DNA of 64,000 nt from Lepidonotus clava (lineage: Eukaryota; Annelida; Polychaeta; Phyllodocida; Polynoidae), in NCBI GenBank assembly GCA_936440205.1, contig OW387146.1, positions 49,280,426 to 49,344,425 of the forward strand, in the 5' to 3' direction. The translations under genes and the position numbers were made by a program. Shown in pieces: positions 12,944 through 22,020 of the stretch. The notes below the pieces were generated by a model, which was not told where the DNA came from, searched no databases, and was given only the letters and a program-made list of their open reading frames with translations. Each line of letters starts with the position of its first letter. The first letter of the stretch is position 1.

Positions 12944-13445
12944 GGGGCCCTTGATGGGGATGTCGAACTTAAGAATTAGCTATGTCGCCGTGTCAAATTT
13001 AAGAATAAGCCCTGTCGAATGTCATTAATGGCTATGTCGCATGTCGAACTTAAGAACTCCCCATGTCGCCATGTCGAATTTAAGATTAGGTCCTGTCACA
13101 TGTCATTAAGCAAAAAAGTGCCCATGTCTCCGTGTCGAATTTAGTGGTCCAGACCCATAAACTTCTGCTTATAATTTCAATAATTTCAACCTAAAAAGAG
13201 GGGTGGCAAGGTAGGGGGGTGTAGATCCTTAAAATTGACAGCGGGACAGGGGCATTTCTTAAATTTGACACGGCGACACAGCCGTTTTTTAAATTCGACA
13301 GGTGACATGCCAAATAAGGGACAAATGACATTGCTCTTTTCTTAAATTCGACATGGGACAGGGCCATTTCTTTAATTTGACATGGAACAAGGCCATTTTT
13401 TAAATTCAACACGTGACATGGGGACCCCCCGTCTACACCCCCAGG
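12944..13445. repeat. Fold-back repeat with tandem-repeat arms
   Basis: The left arm (12944-13159) runs from GGGGCCCTTGATGGGG to GGTCCAGACCCATA. It is made of degenerate units containing ATGTCGCCATGTCGAATTTAAG. From about 13225 to 13430 the same units appear inverted, ending in GACATGGGGACCCCC. The left arm also occurs inverted at 20219-20450. Arms built of tandem units recall Foldback-type elements; the class is an inference. Confidence 0.7.
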
Positions 13446-13726
13446 TAGTGTATTATTGGCACCTGTCTTGTGTTATTGGCACCTTACATTATAAATCATC
13501 AATAACTTGTGTCTATCATTTCTTCGAAGTATCTTACAATACTATAAAGCTAATATCGAGGTCTATATTTAACTATAATTCCAGTTCTAAATTGTTAAAC
13601 AATAACTGTATTTTCCCCCAGTGATCTCTAACGTTACTGGGGCTATTTTAATCTGGGGTTTTCCTAATGTCAGATAAACTATAGTGAGAGCTAGTGTTTT
13701 TTTTTTATTCAAAAATAACTTATTAC

Positions 13727-13836
13727 TACATTTACCGGTTCGATGCGTGATTATTAAATTTGCTACGAATAGGAAATAACAAGTAACAAGTGATTAAGTT
13801 TGGACATATATAAATATGGGAAATATTTATTAATCC
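13727..13836 (-). repeat. DIRS split direct repeat B, outer copy
   Basis: A 110-bp unit beginning TACATTTACCGGTTCGATGC, repeated without visible difference at 14035-14144. Confidence 0.88.
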
Positions 13837-13865
13837 TCCTATTACAACAAGCTAAAAATTTAAAA

Positions 13866-14037
13866 TCAGAGATGTGAGCAGGTCGGTGGTGTGGGAGCAA
13901 CTGAATTCTAACGGTTGGTATCCCACCTTTTATAGTCACATGTCAACAGATCCACGTAACCACAGTTACGGAACGGTTACGTCACTCGCCTGCTCCCGGA
14001 AATAACAATTTTAAGGTCTCGGAACCCAAAATATTAC
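13866..14037 (-). repeat. DIRS split direct repeat A, inner copy
   Basis: A 172-bp unit beginning TCAGAGATGTGAGCAGGTC, matching 19088-19259 with about one difference. Confidence 0.88.
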
Positions 14038-14144
14038 ATTTACCGGTTCGATGCGTGATTATTAAATTTGCTACGAATAGGAAATAACAAGTAACAAGTG
14101 ATTAAGTTTGGACATATATAAATATGGGAAATATTTATTAATCC
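14035..14144 (-). repeat. DIRS split direct repeat B, inner copy
   Basis: Overlaps the end of repeat A by about 3 bp and lies directly downstream of the recombinase ORF on the minus strand. Confidence 0.85.
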
Positions 14145-14164
14145 CAAACCTCCAAACTAATCAC

Positions 14165-15130
14165 CTAACGTAGTGAATAAATTTTTTGTTGTACCGCCTT
14201 ATCAATAATTGAAGGCTTAATATAACTATAGAAACAATCAGAGGACCATTGCCCACGCTCCTTAATAAAAGTTACAGGAGCACCTGAGTTATACAAATGT
14301 GTTGTACCACCCCTCCTAAGTGAGTGTGTAGAAAAGTTACCACTGATTTTTGATTTGATCAATAGCTTTTTAAATAATTTATTAAAGTGTGAATAAGTAA
14401 GATAAGATATATTTCTTGTTGAGAAAAGCGAAATATTATCCTTGCCTGGATGGGTTTTATACAAAATCTCCAACCAGTACACCGGGCATAAGGCCTCATT
14501 ACTACTCCTATTTACTGGAATAGTATGACATACATCCTTTGTAGTTTTTGACGAGGTAACTGTAACAATCATACCCCATTTAGTAAATTTTACGTGTTTA
14601 CGCAATAACATATGAGCGGATTTAACAGCATGTCCCACTCTTAATAAAGTATTAAATAAGAAAACAATTATCACCCAGACCAACAACCATTTTTCTGATG
14701 AAAATTTTACCTTCCTATACATCAACTCTAGGTCTGATTTCTTAATTGGATCCTTGCTGTCCAATTTTACATTTTCTGTATTTTTTATACCTTTAATAGT
14801 CATTTTAAGGTGCTTGTCAGACCAATCCGGAACAGGTAGGCCTTTTACATTGTGAAAGAAAATTACCGCCTGATAATAACTAATAATTGAGGAGGCTTTC
14901 ATGTAAGATGAAAGATAAGTTAAATATCTGCATGCTTGCTTAGATTTAATTTTATAATTTGGCCAATTAAATTTTTTACAGACCTTTTTGTAGCATGCCC
15001 ACTGTTTTCTCCTCAATTTCATTGTGTTTGTAGACACAGCGGCTTTCCTCAGCACTTTTGCCCTCATTTTTAAGGCCTTTTCCTCTGCAAAATTCAAAAA
15101 TTTTATTAATACAGCATAAATTTGAGCCAT
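14165..15130 (-). CDS. Tyrosine recombinase of the DIRS-type element
   Basis: About 321 residues. This enzyme integrates the circular DNA copy of DIRS-order retroelements in place of an integrase and leaves no target duplication. Recognisable blocks are FNTLLRVGHAV (first Arg), THSLRRGG (His-x-x-Arg) and GQWSSDCFYSYI with the nucleophilic Tyr about 30 residues further on. The N-terminal core-binding half contains several Lys/Arg-rich helices. The frame overlaps the RNase H frame upstream, as is common in this order. Family assignment is firm; treated as part of a fossil element. Confidence 0.88.
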   Translation of the reverse strand: MAQIYAVLIKFLNFAEEKALKMRAKVLRKAAVSTNTMKLRRKQWACYKKVCKKFNWPNYKIKSKQACRYLTYLSSYMKASSIISYYQAVIFFHNVKGLPVPDWSDKHLKMTIKGIKNTENVKLDSKDPIKKSDLELMYRKVKFSSEKWLLVWVIIVFLFNTLLRVGHAVKSAHMLLRKHVKFTKWGMIVTVTSSKTTKDVCHTIPVNRSSNEALCPVYWLEILYKTHPGKDNISLFSTRNISYLTYSHFNKLFKKLLIKSKISGNFSTHSLRRGGTTHLYNSGAPVTFIKERGQWSSDCFYSYIKPSIIDKAVQQKIYSLR

Positions 15131-15438
15131 CCAGACATTTTCTTGCTTCCGCCTCTGATTTTATATATAATAATCTAGACAAAGTATCAGCCACCAGGTT
15201 ATTTTTAGTGTTAATGTAATGAGGAACTAGGCGGATTTTGTATATTTTGCAAATCCAGAATATCTCTCTCAGCCAGGCCATACACGTAGGATTTGAGCTT
15301 ACCCCCTTCTTTATCATATAATAAACCTGTGTGTTGTCAGTGAAAATGTTTATACCGTGATCTTTTAAATCACTTAGCCAGCATCTTAAACCCACTAAAA
15401 TAGGCCATAATTCCAGCTCATTGATATTGGTTTTATCA
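14976..15438 (-). CDS. RNase H-like segment of the DIRS-type element
   Basis: The segment contains NIFTDNTQVYYMIKKG and, about 60 residues later, NLVADTLSRL. These match the Asp-Asn and (A/V)D-x-LSR blocks of the RNase H domain in DIRS-order polyproteins. It is separated from the reverse transcriptase block by the 15.4-16.1-kb MITE insertion. Confidence 0.8.
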
Positions 15439-15440
15439 TA

Positions 15441-16084
15441 TGTGACCAGTCACGGGATATGGTAACCTAGAGGGATATTAGTCATTTTGCTCTAAGTCCA
15501 TTATTAAGTGAGTTATTGATCAAAATAAGCTAATGATGCATATTTTCCTAAGAATTGTGACCCAGGCAGAATTTTCCAGAGATTAAGATTATCTGCAAAA
15601 AAACATTCTATTTATTCATGAAAGTTGCATTATGGGTAATTTCCAAGGAACGTCCTTTTTAATAAGAGTGTTACAATAAGGAAAGTTGTCATGTTACCAT
15701 GGCAACAGAAAAAGGAATATTTAGATTACATAAAATATTTTTGTAAAGTTTGAAAACAAAAGTCTTTCACTTTGCAGTAGTAAAAACTGTTGGTCGAATG
15801 GAGATCTGTGTGAAAAGTTATTGTATTTTGAATAATTGTGATATTTAGGAAAATTGTATTTTTTAACTTTACTTGGTTAGGTTCAAGAAGCTATAATATT
15901 GAAATGGGGCACAAACAGTAAAACAGGGGTTTGTGAGTGCGTACTACATAGGGGATTTCAAACTCCCATATCTCAGCCTCCAATTGGAATATTTAAAGAT
16001 GGTTTGCATTATCTGAAAGGTATAATCTTAAATTCATTTTCATACTTTCCCCCTCTAGGACACCAAATCCCATGATTGGTCACA
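15441..16084. mobile_element. TA-flanked MITE inserted in the DIRS-type element
   Basis: Both ends read TGTGACCA inwards and are bordered by TA, with imperfect similarity for about 38 bp (TGTGACCAGTCACGGGAT against TGTGACCAATCATGGGAT). There is no coding capacity. The TA target and TGTGACC start are shared with the 40.6-kb MITE, so both likely moved by the same Tc1/mariner-like transposase. An X-box-like GTTACCATGGCAAC lies inside at 15693-15706. Confidence 0.8.
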
Positions 16085-16086
16085 TA

Positions 16087-17985
16087 TATATCACAGGTAG
16101 GTGGTCCCATGACATGGGAACATTTGTCACTATTCAGATACATTTGTTCATCCCAGGATCCGGCAATCCAATCCTGGCCCTTGTATATGGCGTAGCCCTT
16201 CAGAGATGAGTCAGACACTAGTGGTAAATGATATTCTTTATAAATTATCTTTCTCCGACCATTGAAATTCTCACAGAAATTTCTCCACCACTTAAGATCA
16301 TCTCTCGCTGCCTGACCAATTTTAACCGCCTTCAAGTTATTATTTAGTAGTACCTTATATAGGTTAAATATTCTTCTGCAATAGACGTTTCCCCCTGAGA
16401 CTACATGGGCGCAATGTGATAATAAACCTCCTAGACTTTCCAATTCCTTTTTTGCAATGGTCGCCTTTGTTGAATATTTATCTAAGAGACATTTAAGCTT
16501 TTCTAGCTTATCCGCTGGTAATCTAAGTTCCATCTCTATAGAATCAATATCTAAGCCCAGATATCTACAAACCTGAGAGGGGGGGGTCACTTTACCCCAA
16601 GAGATGTAGAAGCCTAAATATCTAAGAGTCTGTATAACTATTTTTTGGGCTATTTCTGCCTCTTCATAAGATGATGCTATTACGATGAAGTCATCTAAAT
16701 AATTTACCACTTGCAAATTATATATATCTGTTAGAATGCCATAAACAAATTCAGAGATTTGATTAAAATACATAGGGCCGACTCTCAGACCAAAGGCTAA
16801 CCTGTTATCCTGAATGTATACTTCTTTTCCATCCACCTCCCATCTCAAACCCATATACTTTTTATGGTCTGGATAAATGGGTACCGCTCGATAAGCCGAC
16901 TTGATATCTACCACACCCATATAATCACCTTTTTGTAAAACTGCTAGTACATTTTCTACACTTTTATACTGGAACTCCTCTATTATGTCCTCACAAAAAT
17001 TATTAATTGATATATTTTGAGGCATACTGCAATCTGTTATAGGCCTAACGCCCCCATCTGGCTTTGGGACTGCTCTCATACTATGTATGCAGTCTGGTTT
17101 TCCATCCACTATTTTTAAATAACCCTCAGATAATTCTGTCTGAATTATTTGGTTCATTTTGTCAAAATTTGAACCTTCATACACGGATTTGTAGTTCCTG
17201 CAATCATAGACTAACCTTGTCTTTACAGCATTACCATCTACAATTTTAAAACCATCGGTTACAGCGTTAACCATAGAGTCAAATTTTTGTTTACACTCTG
17301 GGGATCCCAAAGACAATATATAATGGAAACGACATGGTTTAAGTTGGGCTAATGCGTCGTCGATAAAGAATTCGCACTGGCAGATGCCTCGCGCGCATTC
17401 CTCACGGACCCGCACTAAACTACCAGAAGGGGATTTGACAGAAAAGATAATTTTTTCTGAATAATTCTCGTAATACAAGTTTTCGAGCGAATTTCCGAAT
17501 AAATCGCATACCGGCTTGTCCGGAGTGATCTCGTCTACACGAATATCACTGTTATTTTGATGGATTTTAGCGAAATCCTTACCTTTTTCGCGAAAAAGAC
17601 TACTACAATTTGAAAATTCACTCGCATCCTCCGCATCCGCCTGTGTACTTTCAGCCCCAATACCAGTGACGTCATCAGTTTCCGTACCGGCACACCCCGC
17701 GTAAATGGGGTCAGGTGAACTACAGCAGGCATTTGCAGAGGCGCATTTTGCTATGCTACCGGTCGTATTTAAACAATACACCCGATTAACATGGATGGAA
17801 TTACCACCAGGACCATCATTGACTACCGTAGAATCATTACAGTGCTGTACTTTCACCGTAGGAAAGGGGTTAATACGGTCTGGACAGCTTTGGCACGACT
17901 GGCTTGCAAGCCCCCGGGGCGTGACGTCATCACTCTCAGATAAGTTAAAACCGTTACGAAGATTAAAACAAGTAATGATCTGCAA
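16087..17985 (-). CDS. Reverse transcriptase region of the DIRS-type element
   Basis: A long frame with a Cys-containing N-terminal part and then a reverse transcriptase domain: KPDGGVRPITD, AFGLRVGPMYFNQ and the catalytic VNYLDDFIVIA box (codons at about 16687-16707). Spacing and motif style (YLDD, 'FGL..GP..F') are those of DIRS/Ngaro-type enzymes. The frame runs into the MITE inserted just downstream (to 16009). The protein copies the element RNA within virus-like particles in related elements. Confidence 0.88.
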
Positions 17986-18980
17986 GCCAGATTTTGATTC
18001 CCCCTCCTATTTCTGGTCTTTCTTAGGCCGTTACGATAACAATCTTTCTTTGCATGCCCTGATTTCTCGCAAATAATGCAAATATGCGCCATATTACATT
18101 TTCCTTGGCATCCTTGTTCTGAATTGAACCTAAAACAAATTTTTTTGCCCATGCCTGTACTGGCGTTACGACGGCTTTTGTTTTCCCTGTAGGCTGTCTT
18201 ACCAGAACTCGCCTAGAAAGTGTTTTCAAAGCTGAAATGTGAGAAGATTTCCTCCTGATCCACTGAACCAAACTGCGCTACCCCCAGTCTATTGGCCCTT
18301 TCTCTTACTGCACGATCGTATTTGTTAAAAGTATCGAATGTATACATTTTCTTGGTAGCTTTCTCAGTTAATACTTTCAAATGTTTGACAACTGGCGATG
18401 GATCCGCCTTTTCGACGATTAATTTCTCTACAGTTTTAACGCCCAGTAACAGAATATCCTCTACACATTTGGGATCATCGCCCTTAGTGAAGAATTTTTT
18501 CTGGCCAAATTTCTTTGTGTGCTTTTTACCTTCTTCAGGCGGCGAGTCATCACTCGAGGAGGAGGAGGACCTACTGCTTGCAGATGATGGGGAGCTTGAA
18601 CTGCGCAACGGGGCCTTCTTCTTCGCCTGCCGTCTTCTCTGCCGTCTCGGCTTGACGTCCTCCCATTCTGAAGAGGATGCCCCTTCCGACGACGGTTGGG
18701 CTGTCTTGCTGGCCGTCTTGACTACTCCCCCAGTTGTCGCAGCCTTGACGAGTATCTCTATGTTTTCTGACATCCGCGTAACAGTCTTCTCCAGCTTGCC
18801 TATCCGCGCTCCTTGTTCGGCGAACATCTTTTCTCCCTTTAGACGAATCGAGGACACATCTTGGGCCGTACCCTGCTGCTCCTTCACATTCACACCCGTA
18901 GATAATGCGACCTTGCATTTTTTGCCCGTTGGAGCGGCGTGACGCATTTTGCAATTTCTGCAAAAATTAAATCCAGCCAT
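17853..18980 (-). CDS. Gag-like region of the DIRS-type element
   Basis: A 255-residue frame (18980-18213) begins with Cys/His pairs (FNFCRNCKMRHA), has a long Ser/Arg/Lys-rich low-complexity middle (about residues 100-150) and a helical C-terminal part. The adjoining segment near 18090-18150 holds Cys-rich motifs including CIICEKSGHAKKDC, a CCHC knuckle. This domain mix is typical of the first protein of DIRS/Ngaro elements, a nucleic-acid-binding coat protein. It lies just inside repeat A. Confidence 0.75.
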
Positions 18981-19087
18981 CCTCCAGAACTTTCCGGAAC
19001 TACGTACGAGAATCTTCGTAACCTTCCTCTCACTAGGTAAGCAGAAGCCTTTCTACTTAACCGCTAACCCCAGCCGGTTTAAACCAT

Positions 19088-19259
19088 TCAGAGATGTGAG
19101 CAGGTCGGTGGTGTGGGAGCAACTGAATTCTAACGGTTGGTATCCCACCTTTTATAGTCACATGTCAACAGATCCACGTAACCACGGTTACGGAACGGTT
19201 ACGTCACTCGCCTGCTCCCGGAAATAACAATTTTAAGGTCTCGGAACCCAAAATATTAC
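19088..19259 (-). repeat. DIRS split direct repeat A, 5' copy (minus-strand left end)
   Basis: A 172-bp unit ending GAACCCAAAATATTAC, almost identical to 13866-14037. It marks the element's right border in plus coordinates. Confidence 0.88.
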
Positions 19260-19920
19260 GTTGTCAAATGTTATTTTTGTAAATTCTTAGTTATCATTTA
19301 TGTTTTTAGTAATTCATTGATATTTACTAGCCTAATATTTAAACAATGATTTTACCCTGTCGATAATACAAGACATCGGATGGATCGGATTGAATTTCCG
19401 GCACCTATGGGGGTGAAGCTGCCCCATTGTTAACAGCAAAACAAAATCTTGTAGCTTGTTCTTTTTAGGTTATTTTTGGCAATATAAATCAAACTATTAT
19501 GATGGTGTTCATTTTAGTGGTATTTTAATGAACTAAATGCACCTATGCACGTTACCCAGGATGATAAGATGGCCTCTTATGGATAGGTATAAATGAATAT
19601 ACATATTTCTTTTAATGATACATTATCTTTGCACAGTGAGTAATGCAAAAAGTACAATGCTAAATGGTCGAGTGAATAATGTCTTTGAATGTATCTGAAA
19701 CTCATTACCATAAAAACATATGTTCATTTGTAATATCAAAATATTACTGAGGGGTGTCGATAATACATGGCTGCTGATAATACACACCACTAATCTATAT
19801 AAATTCTTTCTTAAACTCTATTTCCTACGTTTTTGTCTGACCACAGTGCAACAGGTAGGCCACCCCCAAGTTAGGCTGGGGGAGCATCAAAGTAAACGCA
19901 GTCCACGCCCCAGCAATGTA
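19260..19920. other. Intron sequence of the piggyBac gene, no gene seen
   Basis: AT-rich. GTCGATAATACA occurs twice (about 19358 and 19757), hinting at old repeat material. Confidence 0.5.
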
Positions 19921-20045
19921 GGTCGCGGTGGTCCAGTGGCATGGTGCCCGCTTCGTGCGCGAGAGGTCCTGGGTTTGCCTCCCGGCCATACCCGTTTTGC
20001 AAGGGTGCAGTACGTTTTTCCGGGCCGTTTTTTTTGCCGTTTTTT
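19921..20045 (+). repeat. tRNA-derived SINE-like sequence
   Basis: GGTGGTCCAGTGGCATGGTG resembles a tRNA A-box region. About 35 bases later GGGTTTGCCTCCC resembles a B box, at tRNA-like spacing, and the sequence then runs on into a T-rich tail. The cloverleaf is imperfect and there is no discriminator/CCA context, so a SINE or tRNA pseudogene is preferred to a working tRNA gene. Confidence 0.55.
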
Positions 20046-20218
20046 TCAACAGAACAATAATGTTTTGCATATCATAACGTTTGGAATCACATGAACTTTA
20101 CCTGGAACACATTTTTAGGCATATTCATAAGACTTATACAGAGACTTTACGAATTTTGTAAGAAAATGTACCATTTACCTGTTGCTTGCCGCTGTGGCTG
20201 CACTTTTTACAGGAGTTG

Positions 20219-20450
20219 TATGGGTCTGGACCACTAAATTCGACACGGCGACAGGGCCGTTTTTTGGCCTAGTGACATCCGACAGGACCTATTCTTAAAT
20301 TTGACATGGCGACATGGCCTAGTCTTAGGATCGACATGGCGACATAGCCATTAGTGACATCCGACAGGGCTTATTCTTAAATTCGACATGGCGACATAGC
20401 CATTTCTTAAATTCGACAGCCGACATGGGGACCCCCCCATCAAGGGCCCC
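20219..20450 (-). repeat. Inverted copy of the 12.94-13.16-kb tandem-unit arm
   Basis: Read on the minus strand it begins GGGGCCCTTGATGGGG, contains the GTCGCCATGTCGAATTTAAG units and ends GGTCCAGACCCATA, as at 12944-13159. Its start coincides with the end of the acidic first exon of the piggyBac transposase, so it cuts or replaces the original exon-intron junction. Confidence 0.75.
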
Positions 20451-20830
20451 AGTTGTGTCGTTTTCAGAGTTCTCCTGATCTCTAAAATCGTCTTCTTGGG
20501 CAGCCAAAAGTTGTCTGTCAAGTTCATCTTCCTCATCTGAATCTAATCCTTCATTATCAAGACTGTTGACCTCTTTGACACCGAATCCCCTCTGGAATAG
20601 ATTAAGCGCCCGCTGGGCAGCAGCCCTGACTGGCCGTGCCATTTTGTCACTCAAAGTCACGTACGATTTTCTGAAATGTGCCACTATTTCAGCACTTATT
20701 TCAAAAACCCTTTTTCGAATAACATATATAAACACGTTAAAAACATAAAATAATACCCTTAATGTAAGTTCAGTTGAAAAAACTAACAAAAAAAACGTAT
20801 TTGATACCTAATTAGGTCGGGTCAAAGGTC

Positions 20831-20850
20831 ATCGTAAGATATCTTACGAT
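20831..20850. repeat. 20-bp perfect palindrome near the piggyBac right end
   Basis: ATCGTAAGAT followed by its reverse complement, 12 bp inside the right terminal repeat. Sub-terminal palindromes are known as internal transposase binding sites in some piggyBac elements; that role is inferred here. The left end lacks the full palindrome. Confidence 0.75.
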
Positions 20851-20861
20851 TTCTCCATTGC

Positions 20862-20879
20862 CGGTCAGGAAAGGGTTAA
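20862..20879 (-). repeat. piggyBac right end: 14-bp terminal repeat plus TTAA
   Basis: CGGTCAGGAAAGGG followed by TTAA, the exact inverse of the left end. Confidence 0.92.
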
Positions 20880-22016
20880 AGGACAGGTTCTAGCAACTGT
20901 CCCTGTCCCACACACCCTCCTAATGAGTTTCCAGTTGGTTGGCAAGAGGTGGTGATGGTTATAGAGTAGGAAACATCTCAAAATTAGTGAATTTACTAAC
21001 TTCTTGGTATAAAAGAGAGTTTTTATGATTTTAAGACTGATTTTCAAATCCCTGGTTTTCTGACTAAGGGGAAAGCTCCCCATTATCCCAGCACATCTCC
21101 ACCTCCCACCTTCCCATTTCAACCATAGGCACAAAAGACAGATCCTAATGACACAGTAAAAATGTATGTGGTGATGAAACTTCTAAAAGTTCAGTACATA
21201 TATATACTGACTTTCAGGATTTAAAAGATATTCATCATGGTTTTAGGGATGTAATAACTCATTAAGGGCAAGTCATTTGCTTGTAAATGCTGTATTTCTT
21301 TAGATATTTCAGTGAAATCCACATCCATTCCCTGGTCTCAATAATAGTAAGACAGATCATAAGCCCCAGCAACCCTCCATAACTCCATCCTTCTTCATCC
21401 CGTCTATGGGCCCCTAAGAACAAGATGCAGGCACGGATGTGTGGTTATGATGCATGAAACACTCAAAATGTGCTGGATTTACTGATGTTCAGGATTCATG
21501 AGGTACATAGTAATTTGTGATTCAACGTAAGGAAAGAAAGAAGGGGGCTGTAACGTATGCTCTAGGAACTAATATCTAGGGAGATGGTAAAAGTGTCTTT
21601 TAATGTACAATGCAATAAACCTGCCCTAAACATTCTATTCTACTTGAAAATGGCCTTATTTAGAATGTCAATTCTTTTTTCTCATAATCTATATTGTCAT
21701 TATATTGACATGGAGAAAGAAAGGTTCCAGATTTCTGTTTGGGTTCAAAACTTAAATTTAGACTTAGAATTTAGAGCTAGTAGTTTACTTATTGGAAAAC
21801 GATGTACTGTTCTTCATTATACTGTAATTATAAAAATTCTGTATAAATACTGAATACTGAATTATTGCCATTCCTATCCATTTTAGGAGGGCAGAGCTCA
21901 TCCAGGACACATTGGGGGGCTTGACATGGTGTTCTTTTAGAAAAATGTTGATGAAAATGTGTCTTATTCTCATCTGGTCTCCTTCCCGAGTGAAAGCAAA
22001 GCAACTCCCACGCCCC
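20880..22016. other. Intergenic sequence, no gene seen
   Basis: Short open frames at 20865-21134, 21584-21853 and 21785-21973 lack domain features. Ends at the TTAA of the next element. Confidence 0.5.
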
Positions 22017-22020
22017 TTAA

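Larger units (their letters stand above)
13727..19259 (-). mobile_element. DIRS-type (tyrosine recombinase) retroelement with split direct repeats, 5.5 kb
   Basis: On the minus strand the order is repeat A (19259-19088), gag-like ORF, reverse transcriptase with RNase H, tyrosine recombinase, repeat B (14144-14035), A again (14037-13866) and B again (13836-13727). This A-ORFs-B-A-B plan is the split-direct-repeat layout of PAT/Ngaro-like members of the DIRS order. The A copies differ at about one of 172 positions and the B copies look identical over 110 bp, so insertion was recent. It is interrupted by a MITE at 15.4-16.1 kb and so is not whole; apart from that it looks well preserved. It sits in the first intron of the piggyBac gene. 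Confidence 0.88.
8462..20642 (-). pseudogene. piggyBac transposase gene, multi-exon, one in-frame stop
   Basis: Cut-and-paste transposase of the DDE_Tnp_1_7 (piggyBac) family. The exon model, in coding order, is an acidic N-terminal exon about 20642-20451 (starts MARPVR), then 11427-11257, 10980-10751, about 10478-10210, 9842-9638, 9369-8998 and 8778-8462. Phases agree at 11257/10980, 10210/9842 and 9638/9369. The three catalytic aspartates are visible in VSIDERM, YMDNFYTG and MGGVDKADQ. The last exon has the Cys/His-rich domain (CKVCYFF, CEECDIY). Damage: an in-frame TGA at 9319-9321. The joins 10751/10478 and 8998/8778 are one base out by simple GT/AG rules. The link between the first two exons is interrupted by about 9 kb of later insertions. 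It is probably recently inactive, or has another exon I missed. Confidence 0.85.
7637..20875 (-). mobile_element. piggyBac-superfamily DNA transposon, 13.2 kb, with nested insertions
   Basis: Both ends read CCCTTTCCTGACCG inwards (7637-7650 and 20862-20875), a perfect 14-bp terminal inverted repeat. Each is bordered by TTAA (7633-7636; 20876-20879), the target duplicated by piggyBac elements. Between them lies a minus-strand gene with the piggyBac transposase blocks and a cysteine-rich C-terminus. The unusual length comes from introns and later arrivals in the first intron: a MITE (11.8 kb), long inverted-repeat arms (12.9-13.4 and 20.2-20.45 kb), a DIRS-type retroelement (13.7-19.3 kb) and a SINE (19.9 kb). 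Next to the right end is a 20-bp palindrome. Confidence 0.9.

Noticed and set aside
18292-18942. 216-codon plus-strand frame
   Set aside because: Antisense shadow of the gag-like ORF, mirroring its low-complexity serine/acidic stretch.
19921-19995. Functional tRNA gene
   Set aside because: Stem pairing is imperfect and there is no proper terminator at a tRNA distance; SINE or tRNA pseudogene.
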